From contig NZ_ANNU01000008.1 of the NCBI RefSeq assembly GCF_000346615.1, positions 1 to 64,000 of the forward strand: 64,000 nt of DNA. The letters are read 5' to 3'. Positions 49,946-57,727 of this stretch are shown in pieces (the stretch's first letter is position 1; each line of letters opens with the position of its first letter). The DNA comes from Nafulsella turpanensis ZLM-10. GTDB lineage: Bacteria; Bacteroidota; Bacteroidia; Cytophagales; Cyclobacteriaceae. Both the position numbers and the translations under genes were made by a program. The notes below the pieces were generated by a model, which worked only from the letters and a program-made list of their open reading frames with translations, ran no database searches and had not been told where the DNA came from.

Positions 49946-51784
49946 ATGCAAGAGCCACAGCCGATGTTTCCTCATTTTCACCCGGTCAGTAAAAAAGACT
50001 GGCTAGCCAAGCTAAAGGAAGATCTTAAAGATAAATCGTACAACGAGCTGCAGTGGCATACCTACGAGGGCTTTAACGTGGAGCCCTATTACACCCGCTC
50101 CGAAGTAAGCCAGCTGGATTACCTGCAGCAATTACATAATACACTGGTTACCTCCACCAGCACACAAGGCAGCGCCCGCGAATGGGTCAACAACCAGTAC
50201 ATTCGGGTAAAGAATGAAAAAAACGCTAATGCAGTGGCGCTGGAGGCACTTAACAATGGGGCCGAAGGCTTGTACTTTGATGTATCTAAACTCCAGGACA
50301 TAAAGCTGGGTATACTTTTAAAAGATATTAAGCTTAATTACTGCTCGGTTTCTTTTCTGGCCGGCAGCCAGGCCGACCAGCTCCTCTCTGCCTATATCCG
50401 GTATGCCAAAGAGCAGGGTGTACAGGCAGAGGAACTCAATGGTATTTTTAATTTCGACCCCATCGGTGAAATTGCTGAAAGTGGCCTTATCGACAGCGAC
50501 CATTTTAGTTCTTTCGCATCGGTTACCAGCAAAACCGGCAGAATGCCCCATTTCTACGGCATCACCATTAATACAGACTCTTTTCATGATTCAGGAGCCA
50601 GTGCCGTACAGGAAATTGCTTTTGGCCTTAACCTGGCGGTTTCTAACCTCGACCACCTGACAGACGGAGGGATGTCGGCAGCCGATGCCATCGATAACCT
50701 CTGCTTCTCGGTTTCGATAGGCACCAGTTACTTTATGGAAATTGCGAAGCTACGTGCCATACGCTGGCTTTTTGCAAAAATAGCCAACAGCTATGGACTA
50801 ACTGACTACCAGCCCGGCCAGCTGTACATTCATGCCAGGCCGGATACCTGGTCGGCCAGTATACTAGATCCGCATGTAAATATGTTACGCTATACCACCC
50901 AGGCCATGAGTGCGATTATCGGCGGATGCAATGCGCTGAGCATTCCTCCTTTTGACAGCAGCTTCGCCGAGCCCAGTGCATTTTCCCGCCGTATAAGCCG
51001 TAATATCAGCAGCATACTTAAAGAAGAAGCCTATTTCGACAAGGTAGCCGATGCTGCCGCAGGCTCCTACTACATCGAAACCCTTACCGATCGCCTGATT
51101 ACCGCTTCATGGGCGCTGTTTTTACAGGTAGAAGAAAAAGGAGGCTTCTCCCGAGCCTTCGAAAAAGGTTTTATACAGGAAGAGTTAAGGCGGGTGCGTA
51201 AGGATAAGCTACAGGATATTAATACCCGAAAACAAAAACTGGTTGGCGTTAATGCCTATGCCAATGCCGAGGAGAAACTGCCAAAAAGCAGCACTTCCAC
51301 TGGTAGTGCCGACCAGGAAAAGCTGCTTTCTCCACAAAGGAGGGGCGCAGCCTATGAAAACCTACGTGTCCGCACCGAAGCCTATATTGCCGCCGGACAT
51401 GAACGCCCGCTGGCCATCCTGCTACAGTTTGGTGATGCCGCTATGGGAAGAGCCCGTTCCGCCTTTGCCTCGGACTTCCTCCGCTGCGCCGGCTTTGCTA
51501 CACAGGAAGCCCATGCGCAGCCACAGTCTTCCCAGCTGAACCAGCTTTTACAGCAGCGCCCTTCCATTATTGTATGCTGTTCCTCCGATGCCGATTACGA
51601 GGCGCAGGTGCCCGAGCTGGCCGACTATGTCAGAAAGTTCTTTAATGGTCTCCTGCTGGTGGCCGGAAGGCCTGACTCCATGAAAGAGGTAAAGCATGCT
51701 GCCATCGACGGATTCATTCACCTGAAATCCGATGCCCTGGATGTGCTCACGGAAATACAGGACAAGCTGTTTGGGGAGGAATGA
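49946..51784 (+). CDS. mutA: Methylmalonyl-CoA mutase small (beta) subunit
   Basis: A 612-residue partner of the catalytic mutase chain. The TIM barrel is recognisable (FGLNLAVSNLDHLTDGGMSA, YFMEIAKLRAIRWLFAKI, PDTWSASILDPHVNMLRYTTQAMSA). In the C-terminal domain, where the large chain has the DxHxxG cobalamin ligand, it has GDAAMGRARSAFASDF, so it does not bind B12. This is the known pattern for small subunits. With the large subunit it interconverts succinyl-CoA and methylmalonyl-CoA. It is followed by mutB on the same strand. Confidence 0.93.
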   Translation: MQEPQPMFPHFHPVSKKDWLAKLKEDLKDKSYNELQWHTYEGFNVEPYYTRSEVSQLDYLQQLHNTLVTSTSTQGSAREWVNNQYIRVKNEKNANAVALEALNNGAEGLYFDVSKLQDIKLGILLKDIKLNYCSVSFLAGSQADQLLSAYIRYAKEQGVQAEELNGIFNFDPIGEIAESGLIDSDHFSSFASVTSKTGRMPHFYGITINTDSFHDSGASAVQEIAFGLNLAVSNLDHLTDGGMSAADAIDNLCFSVSIGTSYFMEIAKLRAIRWLFAKIANSYGLTDYQPGQLYIHARPDTWSASILDPHVNMLRYTTQAMSAIIGGCNALSIPPFDSSFAEPSAFSRRISRNISSILKEEAYFDKVADAAAGSYYIETLTDRLITASWALFLQVEEKGGFSRAFEKGFIQEELRRVRKDKLQDINTRKQKLVGVNAYANAEEKLPKSSTSTGSADQEKLLSPQRRGAAYENLRVRTEAYIAAGHERPLAILLQFGDAAMGRARSAFASDFLRCAGFATQEAHAQPQSSQLNQLLQQRPSIIVCCSSDADYEAQVPELADYVRKFFNGLLLVAGRPDSMKEVKHAAIDGFIHLKSDALDVLTEIQDKLFGEE

Positions 51785-51910
51785 GACAGGAGATATGAGA
51801 TTTGAAACGACGACACAGGACAATGAGTGTAGGATGCAGTATATCTGAGCAGCTGGCTTTCCAGCTAATTGTTACTGAATCTACCAGCAACGAACAACCA
51901 GCAACAAGAT
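51785..51910 (+). repeat. Degenerate oriented intergenic repeat, locus E
   Basis: Starting within the mutA stop: GAGACAGGAGAT (51783-51794), ATGAGATTTGAAACGACGAC and GACAATGAGTG. After a spacer, CCAGCAACGAACAACCAGC and AACAAG run to the mutB ATG. The first word is shared exactly with loci D and F, and CCAGCAACGAACAAC with locus B. It separates two subunits of one enzyme. Confidence 0.6.
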
Positions 51911-54085
51911 ATGAAACCCGATTTTTCTAAAATAAATATAAAAGGCTCTCAGGCCACCGCTCCCGGAACAAAACCTTCGGCTGACACCAAACAGGATGCT
52001 ACTGAAAGAACAGCTCCAGGCTGGATGGCCCCGGAAAAGATAAAGATCAAGCCTGCTTATACACAGGACGATGTGCTAAAACTGGAACATCTTGACTTTG
52101 CCGCCGGTCTCCCTCCTTACCTGCGTGGCCCCTATAGCAGCATGTATGTAACCCGCCCCTGGACCATTCGCCAATACGCAGGCTTTTCAACTGCCGAAGA
52201 GTCCAATGCCTTTTACCGCCGCAACCTGGCCGCCGGGCAAAAAGGGCTCTCCGTTGCCTTCGATCTTGCCACCCACCGAGGCTACGACAGCGACCACCCG
52301 CGCGTGCTAGGCGATGTGGGTAAGGCCGGCGTAGCCATCGACTCTATTCTGGATATGAAAATTCTTTTCGACCAGATTCCGCTCGACAAAATGTCGGTGA
52401 GTATGACCATGAACGGAGCCGTTATTCCCATTATGGCCTTCTACATTGTGGCAGCCGAAGAGCAGGGCGTAAAACCTGAGCAGCTCAGCGGCACCATTCA
52501 GAATGACATTCTGAAAGAATTTATGGTGCGGAATACGTATATATACCCGCCGGAGCCAAGCATGCGCATTATTGCCGACATCTTTGAGTACACTTCGAAG
52601 AACATGCCGCGCTTCAACTCCATCAGCATCAGCGGTTACCATATGCAGGAAGCCGGTGCCACCGCCGATATTGAGCTGGCCTATACCCTGGCTGATGGCC
52701 TGGAGTACCTGCGAACTGGTATCAAAGCAGGAATCGATGTGGATAAACTCGCTCCACGCCTCAGCTTTTTCTGGGCTACTGGCATGAACCACTTTATGGA
52801 AATTGCCAAAATGAGGGCCGGTCGTATGCTGTGGGCCAAGCTGGTAAAGCAGTTCGACCCGAAGAGTCCGAAGTCGATGGCCCTGCGTACCCATTGCCAG
52901 ACCAGCGGATGGAGCCTTACCGAACAGGACCCCTTCAATAATGTAACCCGTACCTGTGTGGAGGCGATGGCAGCAGCCCTTGGCCATACGCAGTCGCTGC
53001 ATACCAATGCACTCGATGAAGCCATCGCTCTGCCAACTGATTTTTCTGCCCGTATCGCCCGCAACACCCAATTGTACCTGCAGGACGAAACCGATATCAC
53101 CAAAGCCATTGACCCCTGGGCAGGCTCCTATTATGTTGAAAGCCTTACCAATGAGCTAGTAGAAAAAGCATGGAAGCTGATTGAGGAGGTAGAAGAGCTG
53201 GGCGGAATGGCAAAAGCCATAGAAACCGGTCTGCCAAAAATGCGCATCGAGGAAGCCGCAGCCCGTAAGCAGGCCCGCATCGACGCCAGTCGCGACCTTA
53301 TCGTTGGCATGAACCGCTACCAGGTGGAAGAAGATATGGAGATTGAACTCCTGGAGGTGGACAATACGGCGGTACTGAACTCCCAGCTGGCCCGGCTCGA
53401 AAAACTCCGCAGCGAACGAAACCAGCAGGCAGTCGAAGAAGCCCTTGCTGCCCTTACCCAGTGCGCCGCCACCGGTGAGGGTAACCTGCTGGAGCTGGCC
53501 GTGGAAGCCGCCCGGCAACGCGCCACTTTAGGAGAAATATCTGATGCTATGGAAAAAGAATTCGGCCGCCATAAGGCCACCATCCGCTCCATATCGGGCG
53601 TATACAGCAGTGAAGCCTCGAACGACGACAACTTTAAGGAAGCCAAAAAGCTGGCCGATGAATTTGCTCAGCTGGAAGGCCGTCGCCCGCGCATTATGGT
53701 CGCCAAAATGGGCCAGGACGGCCACGACCGTGGTGCCAAGGTAATTGCCACCTCCTTTGCCGACCTGGGCTTTGATGTAGACATTGGACCCCTCTTCCAG
53801 ACCCCCGAGGAAGTAGCCCGCCAGGCTGCAGAAAACGATGTACATGTAATTGGTGCCAGCTCTCTGGCGGCAGGACATAAAACACTTATCCCACAGCTCA
53901 TCGACGCCCTGCGCAAAATTGGCCGCGACGATATTATGGTCATTGCCGGTGGTGTAATTCCTGCCCGGGATTACGATTTCCTGTACCAGGCGGGTGTGGC
54001 AGGTGTGTTTGGTCCGGGCACCATTATTTCCGTTGCCGCACAAAATATTTTGAAACAATTAATTAAAGAACTGAAAGAGGAATAA
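51911..54085 (+). CDS. mutB: Methylmalonyl-CoA mutase large (alpha) subunit, B12-dependent
   Basis: The likely start is the ATG for [14 protein letters not shown], giving 724 residues; the longer frame reads through the repeat before it. The TIM barrel contains the CoA and substrate residues ([36 protein letters not shown]). The C-terminal Rossmann domain has [11 protein letters not shown], where His in DxHxxG is the lower cobalt ligand, then [11 protein letters not shown] and VIAGGVIP. It needs adenosylcobalamin. This ties it to the cobalamin operon 3.3 kb downstream. The stop codon lies in the loop of a perfect hairpin. Confidence 0.97.
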   Translation: MKPDFSKINIKGSQATAPGTKPSADTKQDATERTAPGWMAPEKIKIKPAYTQDDVLKLEHLDFAAGLPPYLRGPYSSMYVTRPWTIRQYAGFSTAEESNAFYRRNLAAGQKGLSVAFDLATHRGYDSDHPRVLGDVGKAGVAIDSILDMKILFDQIPLDKMSVSMTMNGAVIPIMAFYIVAAEEQGVKPEQLSGTIQNDILKEFMVRNTYIYPPEPSMRIIADIFEYTSKNMPRFNSISISGYHMQEAGATADIELAYTLADGLEYLRTGIKAGIDVDKLAPRLSFFWATGMNHFMEIAKMRAGRMLWAKLVKQFDPKSPKSMALRTHCQTSGWSLTEQDPFNNVTRTCVEAMAAALGHTQSLHTNALDEAIALPTDFSARIARNTQLYLQDETDITKAIDPWAGSYYVESLTNELVEKAWKLIEEVEELGGMAKAIETGLPKMRIEEAAARKQARIDASRDLIVGMNRYQVEEDMEIELLEVDNTAVLNSQLARLEKLRSERNQQAVEEALAALTQCAATGEGNLLELAVEAARQRATLGEISDAMEKEFGRHKATIRSISGVYSSEASNDDNFKEAKKLADEFAQLEGRRPRIMVAKMGQDGHDRGAKVIATSFADLGFDVDIGPLFQTPEEVARQAAENDVHVIGASSLAAGHKTLIPQLIDALRKIGRDDIMVIAGGVIPARDYDFLYQAGVAGVFGPGTIISVAAQNILKQLIKELKEE

Positions 54086-54101
54086 GTACCTCTTTCAGTT
54101 C
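54068..54101 (+). terminator. Perfect stem-loop spanning the mutB stop codon
   Basis: GAACTGAAAGAGG (54068-54080) and CCTCTTTCAGTTC (54089-54101) form a perfect 13-bp stem whose eight-base loop contains the TAA stop. There is no T run after it, so classic termination is unlikely. It may protect the mRNA 3' end or act with Rho. Confidence 0.5.
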
Positions 54102-54169
54102 TCCTGAGCCGGCATACAAACCGCTGCATCTTCTCTTTTTTGAGAAACAACTTTCTTTAAACAACAAAA

Positions 54170-54571
54170 ATGAAAAAAACGCTTTTAACGTGGCGTCCCC
54201 TCTCTTTTGATCTGGGGCTGCTCCTTTTGCGGCTGGTGGCCGGTGCTGCCATGCTTACCCATGGTTACCCAAAGCTTCAGCGGCTGTTGAGTGGCAATTT
54301 CGAATTTGGCGATCCTGTAGGACTCGGACCGGAAATTTCGCTTATCCTGGCAGTTTTTGCAGAGCTTATTTGCAGTGTATTGATTATCGTAGGGGTATTG
54401 ACCCGTTTGGCTACCATCCCACTCATCATCACCATGGCAATTGCTTTTTTTGTAGTGCATGGAGCCGACGCTTTCAGCTCCAGGGAGCTGGCGTTCCTTT
54501 ACCTGGGTGCTTACCTGACGATCTTTTTTACTGGTCCCGGAAAATTTTCGGCCGATAAAACACTCTTCTGA
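54170..54571 (+). CDS. DoxX family membrane protein
   Basis: A 133-residue inner-membrane protein with four predicted helices. LGLLLLRLVAGAAMLTHGYPKLQRL is the DoxX N-terminal signature. GPEISLILAVFAELICSVLIIVGVLTR follows, and the last helix ends FFTGPGKFSADKTLF. DoxX proteins are linked to redox or thiosulfate/quinone chemistry; the specific role is unknown. It is co-directional with mutB and mlaE, with about 85- and 150-base gaps. Confidence 0.85.
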   Translation: MKKTLLTWRPLSFDLGLLLLRLVAGAAMLTHGYPKLQRLLSGNFEFGDPVGLGPEISLILAVFAELICSVLIIVGVLTRLATIPLIITMAIAFFVVHGADAFSSRELAFLYLGAYLTIFFTGPGKFSADKTLF

Positions 54572-54722
54572 GTCCCCACAAACTGGAAAAAACTTAAGGC
54601 CGCCAGGGAAGGTTTAAAGACGTATCAAAGGCTGTTTTTCTGCTTCCCCTGCCCCTATTGCTTAAAACCTTTTACCTGTTTTTCCCATTAATAGGTAAAG
54701 CTAATTTTTGATTTTTTTTTAG

Positions 54723-55502
54723 ATGCAGGATACGAAAACACGAAATACCAACCGGCTCAAAAGTTTTCTGATTAACCTGGCGAATATTTTCTCTTTTGTA
54801 AGCAAAACTTTCCGAAAGATGTTTTTGCCGCCTTATGAAAGCAGGGAAATTCTCCGCCAGTGTTACCAGATTGGCGTTAAAACCTTTTTTCTGGTTGGGT
54901 TTACTTCTTTTCTGGTGGGGATTGTGTTTACACGACAGTCAAGGCCGTCGCTGCTGGAGTTCGGGGCCGAATCGTGGCTTCCTTCGCTGGTATCCATCGC
55001 CATTGTGCGGGCACTGGGCCCGCTGGTAACGGCACTTATTTGTGCCGGCCGGGTAGGTTCCAATATAGGTGCAGAGTTAGGCTCTATGAATGTAAGCGAA
55101 CAGATCGATGCCATGGAAGTATCGGGTACCGACCCTTTCCGTTACCTGGTAGTTACAAGGGTAGTCGCTACCACTTTAATGGTGCCTCTGCTTGTAATTT
55201 ATGCTGATACTTTAATGCTCTTCGGCTCTTTTATTGCCACTGCCGTTTTCAACCAGACGAGCCTCCCCCTCTTTTTCTATCAGGTTTTTGACTCTCTGGA
55301 GTTTGTAGATATCTTTTCATCTGTACTGAAGGGATTCCTTTTTGGGATGGCCATTGGCCTTGTCAGCTGCTACTGTGGCTATAATTCCGGCCGTGGTACG
55401 GTGGGGGTAGGACGTGCCGCCAATATTTCGGTAGTTACATCCCTGTTTCTGGTATTTATTCTTGACCTGCTTTCCCTGCAGGTAATTGAACTATTTCGCT
55501 AA
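54723..55502 (+). CDS. mlaE: MlaE-like ABC transporter permease
   Basis: A 259-residue inner-membrane permease of the MlaE family. It contains several hydrophobic helices and the conserved segments LVGIVFTRQSRP, ALGPLVTALICAGRVGSNIGAELGSM and VSEQIDAMEVSGTDPFRYLVVTRV. With MlaF and MlaD it moves phospholipids between inner and outer membranes and so maintains outer-membrane asymmetry. mlaF starts 3 bases past its stop. There is no mlaB or mlaC nearby, which is usual outside Proteobacteria. Confidence 0.93.
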   Translation: MQDTKTRNTNRLKSFLINLANIFSFVSKTFRKMFLPPYESREILRQCYQIGVKTFFLVGFTSFLVGIVFTRQSRPSLLEFGAESWLPSLVSIAIVRALGPLVTALICAGRVGSNIGAELGSMNVSEQIDAMEVSGTDPFRYLVVTRVVATTLMVPLLVIYADTLMLFGSFIATAVFNQTSLPLFFYQVFDSLEFVDIFSSVLKGFLFGMAIGLVSCYCGYNSGRGTVGVGRAANISVVTSLFLVFILDLLSLQVIELFR

Positions 55503-55505
55503 GCC

Positions 55506-56306
55506 TTGGATAAAAACGCACGACATATCGCCGAAGAAAACAGCAGCGCCATAGGCACTGAAACGGTTATTCGCATTCGCAATCTGTATAAATCATTCGA
55601 TGATACTCCTGTACTCAACGGGGTAGACCTTGATTTAAAAAAAGGAGAAAACCTTGTGGTACTGGGCCGGTCCGGAACAGGAAAGTCGGTACTGATTAAA
55701 TGTATTGTGGAACTGATTACACCTGATGCAGGAGAAATAGAGGTATTGGGCAAAGATGTGCGGCGCCTGAATAGCGAACAAATCAATGCCTTAAGGAGAG
55801 ATGTGGGCTTTTCCTTCCAGTTGAGTGCCCTCTACGACTCCATGACCGTTCGCGAAAACCTGGAGTTCCCGCTCAAGCGCAACCTGAAGATATTTGACCA
55901 GAAGATACTCAACGAAAAAGTAATGAATGCGTTAGAAGAGGTAAGCATGGAGCATGCCGTGGACCAATGGCCTGCCGACCTTTCTGGCGGACAGAAGAAG
56001 CGTATCGGCATTGCCCGAACGCTTATTTTGAACCCAAAGATTATGCTGTACGATGAGCCCACTGCCGGACTGGATCCTATTACTTCAGAAGAAATAAACG
56101 AGCTCGTACTGGAGGTACAGAAGCGCCATGGCACCTCTTCCATCATTATTACCCACGATCTTACCTGTGCCCGTGCCATTGCCAACCGGGTAATTTTCCT
56201 GTACAACGGAAAAAATCATTTCGATGGCCCTTTCGATGAGTTGACACAAACACAGGACCCATTATTAAAAACTTTCCTGAACTACTATAATATAGAAGCC
56301 CGATGA
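55506..56306 (+). CDS. mlaF: MlaF-like ABC transporter ATP-binding protein
   Basis: A 266-residue ATPase. Walker A is GRSGTGKSVL, the signature is LSGGQKKRIGIARTL, and Walker B is IMLYDEPTAGLDP; the switch is ITHDL. It starts with TTG three bases after mlaE, since no ATG precedes the conserved VIRIRNLYKSF strand. It powers lipid transport by MlaE and MlaD. Its last bases overlap mlaD by ATGA. Confidence 0.94.
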   Translation: MDKNARHIAEENSSAIGTETVIRIRNLYKSFDDTPVLNGVDLDLKKGENLVVLGRSGTGKSVLIKCIVELITPDAGEIEVLGKDVRRLNSEQINALRRDVGFSFQLSALYDSMTVRENLEFPLKRNLKIFDQKILNEKVMNALEEVSMEHAVDQWPADLSGGQKKRIGIARTLILNPKIMLYDEPTAGLDPITSEEINELVLEVQKRHGTSSIIITHDLTCARAIANRVIFLYNGKNHFDGPFDELTQTQDPLLKTFLNYYNIEAR

Positions 56307-57322
56307 GCGAGAAAAACGACCGTAAAAATGCCAAGCTGGGCATTTTTGTACTTGTGAGCCTTATACTATTCCTGATAGGTATTTTCTTTATTGGCAATGC
56401 CAGGGATTTATTTAACCCGACTATCGAAATACACACAGCCTTTAAGGATGTCGGAGGTCTTACCAGGGGCAACAATGTGTGGCTCTCAGGGGTAAAAATA
56501 GGAACTGTGCGGGAGGTGAGGATTGCCAGCGATTCCATTGTGGCTGTTACGCTTGGCATCCGGGAAAACGACCGTCGCTTTATCAATGAAGATGCGCTGG
56601 CCACCATTGGCAGCGATGGATTAATTGGCAATACGATTGTCGTTATTAAACCAGGGCAAATGAGAGATCCAATAGATGACGGTGATACCATTGCCTCTTT
56701 CAGCGAAGCCAGTGCACAGGATATTATGAATATGCTGGAAGAAACAGGACAGAATGCCCTGATAATTACCGAAGAATTACAGGAAATAGCAAGACAGATT
56801 AATTCCGGCGAAGGCACTATCGGCCGCCTGCTCAAAAGCCCCGAGCTGGCCGAAAGTCTGGAAGAAACCGTCATCAGCCTTGAGAAAACAGGCGAGCGAA
56901 CCGCTTATATTGCCGGAGAGGTTGGTCAGATGGTAAACCGCCTGCAGAAAAATGAACAGGGTCCTGTGTATACCCTGCTCAACGATACCACCTTTGGTAC
57001 CACCTATGATTCGCTGCTCGCCAATGTACGGGTTACCACCGATAATGCAGCCGAAGTATCGCGCAAACTGGACCGCTTAACAGAAAAGCTGGACGATGAG
57101 GGGAATGCCCTCAATGTCCTTTTGGCCGATACTGTTTTTGCTGATGACCTGCAGAGGACCATCAACAATGCCGCCGAAGGAACTAAAACCATCAACGAAA
57201 GTGTAGAGGCCCTGCAAAACCACTGGCTCTTTGGAGGTGTTTTCCGGAAAAACAAAAAAGAAGAAAAGCGGGCAAGAGAAAGAGAAGCTGAGGAGTTGGA
57301 GGAGCTTGAGGAAGAGGATTAA
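56303..57322 (+). CDS. mlaD: MlaD-like MCE family lipid-binding protein
   Basis: A 339-residue protein with one N-terminal membrane helix (LGIFVLVSLILFLIGIFFI). The MCE domain follows (FKDVGGLTRGNNVWLSGVKIGTV, VTLGIRE, TIGSDGLIGNTIVVIKPG). The C-terminal half is a long charged helical region ending in a Glu-rich tail (EEKRAREREAEELEELEEED). It would form the periplasmic ring or tube through which lipid passes. It is the third gene of mlaEFD, overlapping mlaF by four bases. Confidence 0.93.
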   Translation: MSEKNDRKNAKLGIFVLVSLILFLIGIFFIGNARDLFNPTIEIHTAFKDVGGLTRGNNVWLSGVKIGTVREVRIASDSIVAVTLGIRENDRRFINEDALATIGSDGLIGNTIVVIKPGQMRDPIDDGDTIASFSEASAQDIMNMLEETGQNALIITEELQEIARQINSGEGTIGRLLKSPELAESLEETVISLEKTGERTAYIAGEVGQMVNRLQKNEQGPVYTLLNDTTFGTTYDSLLANVRVTTDNAAEVSRKLDRLTEKLDDEGNALNVLLADTVFADDLQRTINNAAEGTKTINESVEALQNHWLFGGVFRKNKKEEKRAREREAEELEELEEED

Positions 57323-57420
57323 TCAACTATAAACTGGAGATGGAAATTTTATAAATGAGGAACCTAAGTTGAGGAACCATAATTTTTAATTCATAATTTT
57401 TAATTTTTAATTCTGCATAT
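57323..57420 (+). repeat. Degenerate oriented intergenic repeat, locus H
   Basis: From the mlaD stop: AACTGGAGATGGAAATTTTA and GAGGAACC twice, then TAATTTTTAATTCATAATTT and TTTAATTTTTAATTC up to the promoter of the cobalamin riboswitch. It has the same purine-rich to low-complexity order as the other loci. Confidence 0.45.
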
Positions 57421-57422
57421 CT

Positions 57423-57430
57423 TACCTTTG
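57423..57430 (+). promoter_or_regulatory. Promoter -7 box of the cobalamin operon
   Basis: TACCTTTG exactly matches TAnnTTTG. Transcription would start near 57437, which is where the riboswitch begins. A TTT is present about 20 bases upstream as a weak -33 element. Confidence 0.6.
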
Positions 57431-57437
57431 TCGCAAC

Positions 57438-57600
57438 TGGTTCTGGTCCCGGGTTTCCCGGGCCGGATGAAAAGGGAATCTTGTGAGAAACAAGAGCTGT
57501 CCCCGCAACTGTAAGCGCGATAAACCTGTAACCACCCCTATGCCACTGTCTGATGACGGGAAGGCCGGCCACAGCCGCGTAAGCCAGGAGACCTGCCAGG
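57438..57600 (+). ncRNA. Cobalamin riboswitch (AdoCbl/B12 aptamer)
   Basis: The conserved order of the B12 aptamer is present. A GC-rich hairpin comes first (CCCGGG-TTT-CCCGGG, 57448-57462), then GATGAAAAGGGAAT, GCTGTCCCCGCAACTGTAA, GCCACTGTCTGATGACGGG, AAGG, and finally AAGCCAGGAGACCTGCC (57580-57596). The B12-box GCCACTG is at 57542. High cobalamin would switch off the following operon. The AT-rich stem-loop just before the first ATG (57693-57720) is a candidate expression platform. Confidence 0.95.
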
Positions 57601-57692
57601 AGTAATACTTTTTCAAGGCTTTCGGGCGAAAGGCTGAGAAGTAACCGATACCGGTCACTGACCATCTGCTACTTTCTCTAATTTCCGCAGCT

Positions 57693-57720
57693 TTGAATTA
57701 AATGAGTGTATTTAATTCAA
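57693..57720 (+). promoter_or_regulatory. AT-rich stem-loop over the start region, candidate riboswitch output
   Basis: TTGAATTAAAT (57693-57703) and ATTTAATTCAA (57710-57720) form a perfect 11-bp stem seven bases before the first ATG. An upstream ATG lies in it, at 57702, opening a 15-codon frame (MSVFNSIFACSGNYF) that overlaps the main start in another frame. The stem could hide or expose the start region as the riboswitch changes state. Confidence 0.4.
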
Positions 57721-57727
57721 TATTTGC

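Noticed and set aside
32137-57420. CRISPR array or tandem repeat explanation for the word-like repeats
   Set aside because: The copies are dispersed one per gap, lack constant repeat length and spacers, and no cas gene is present.
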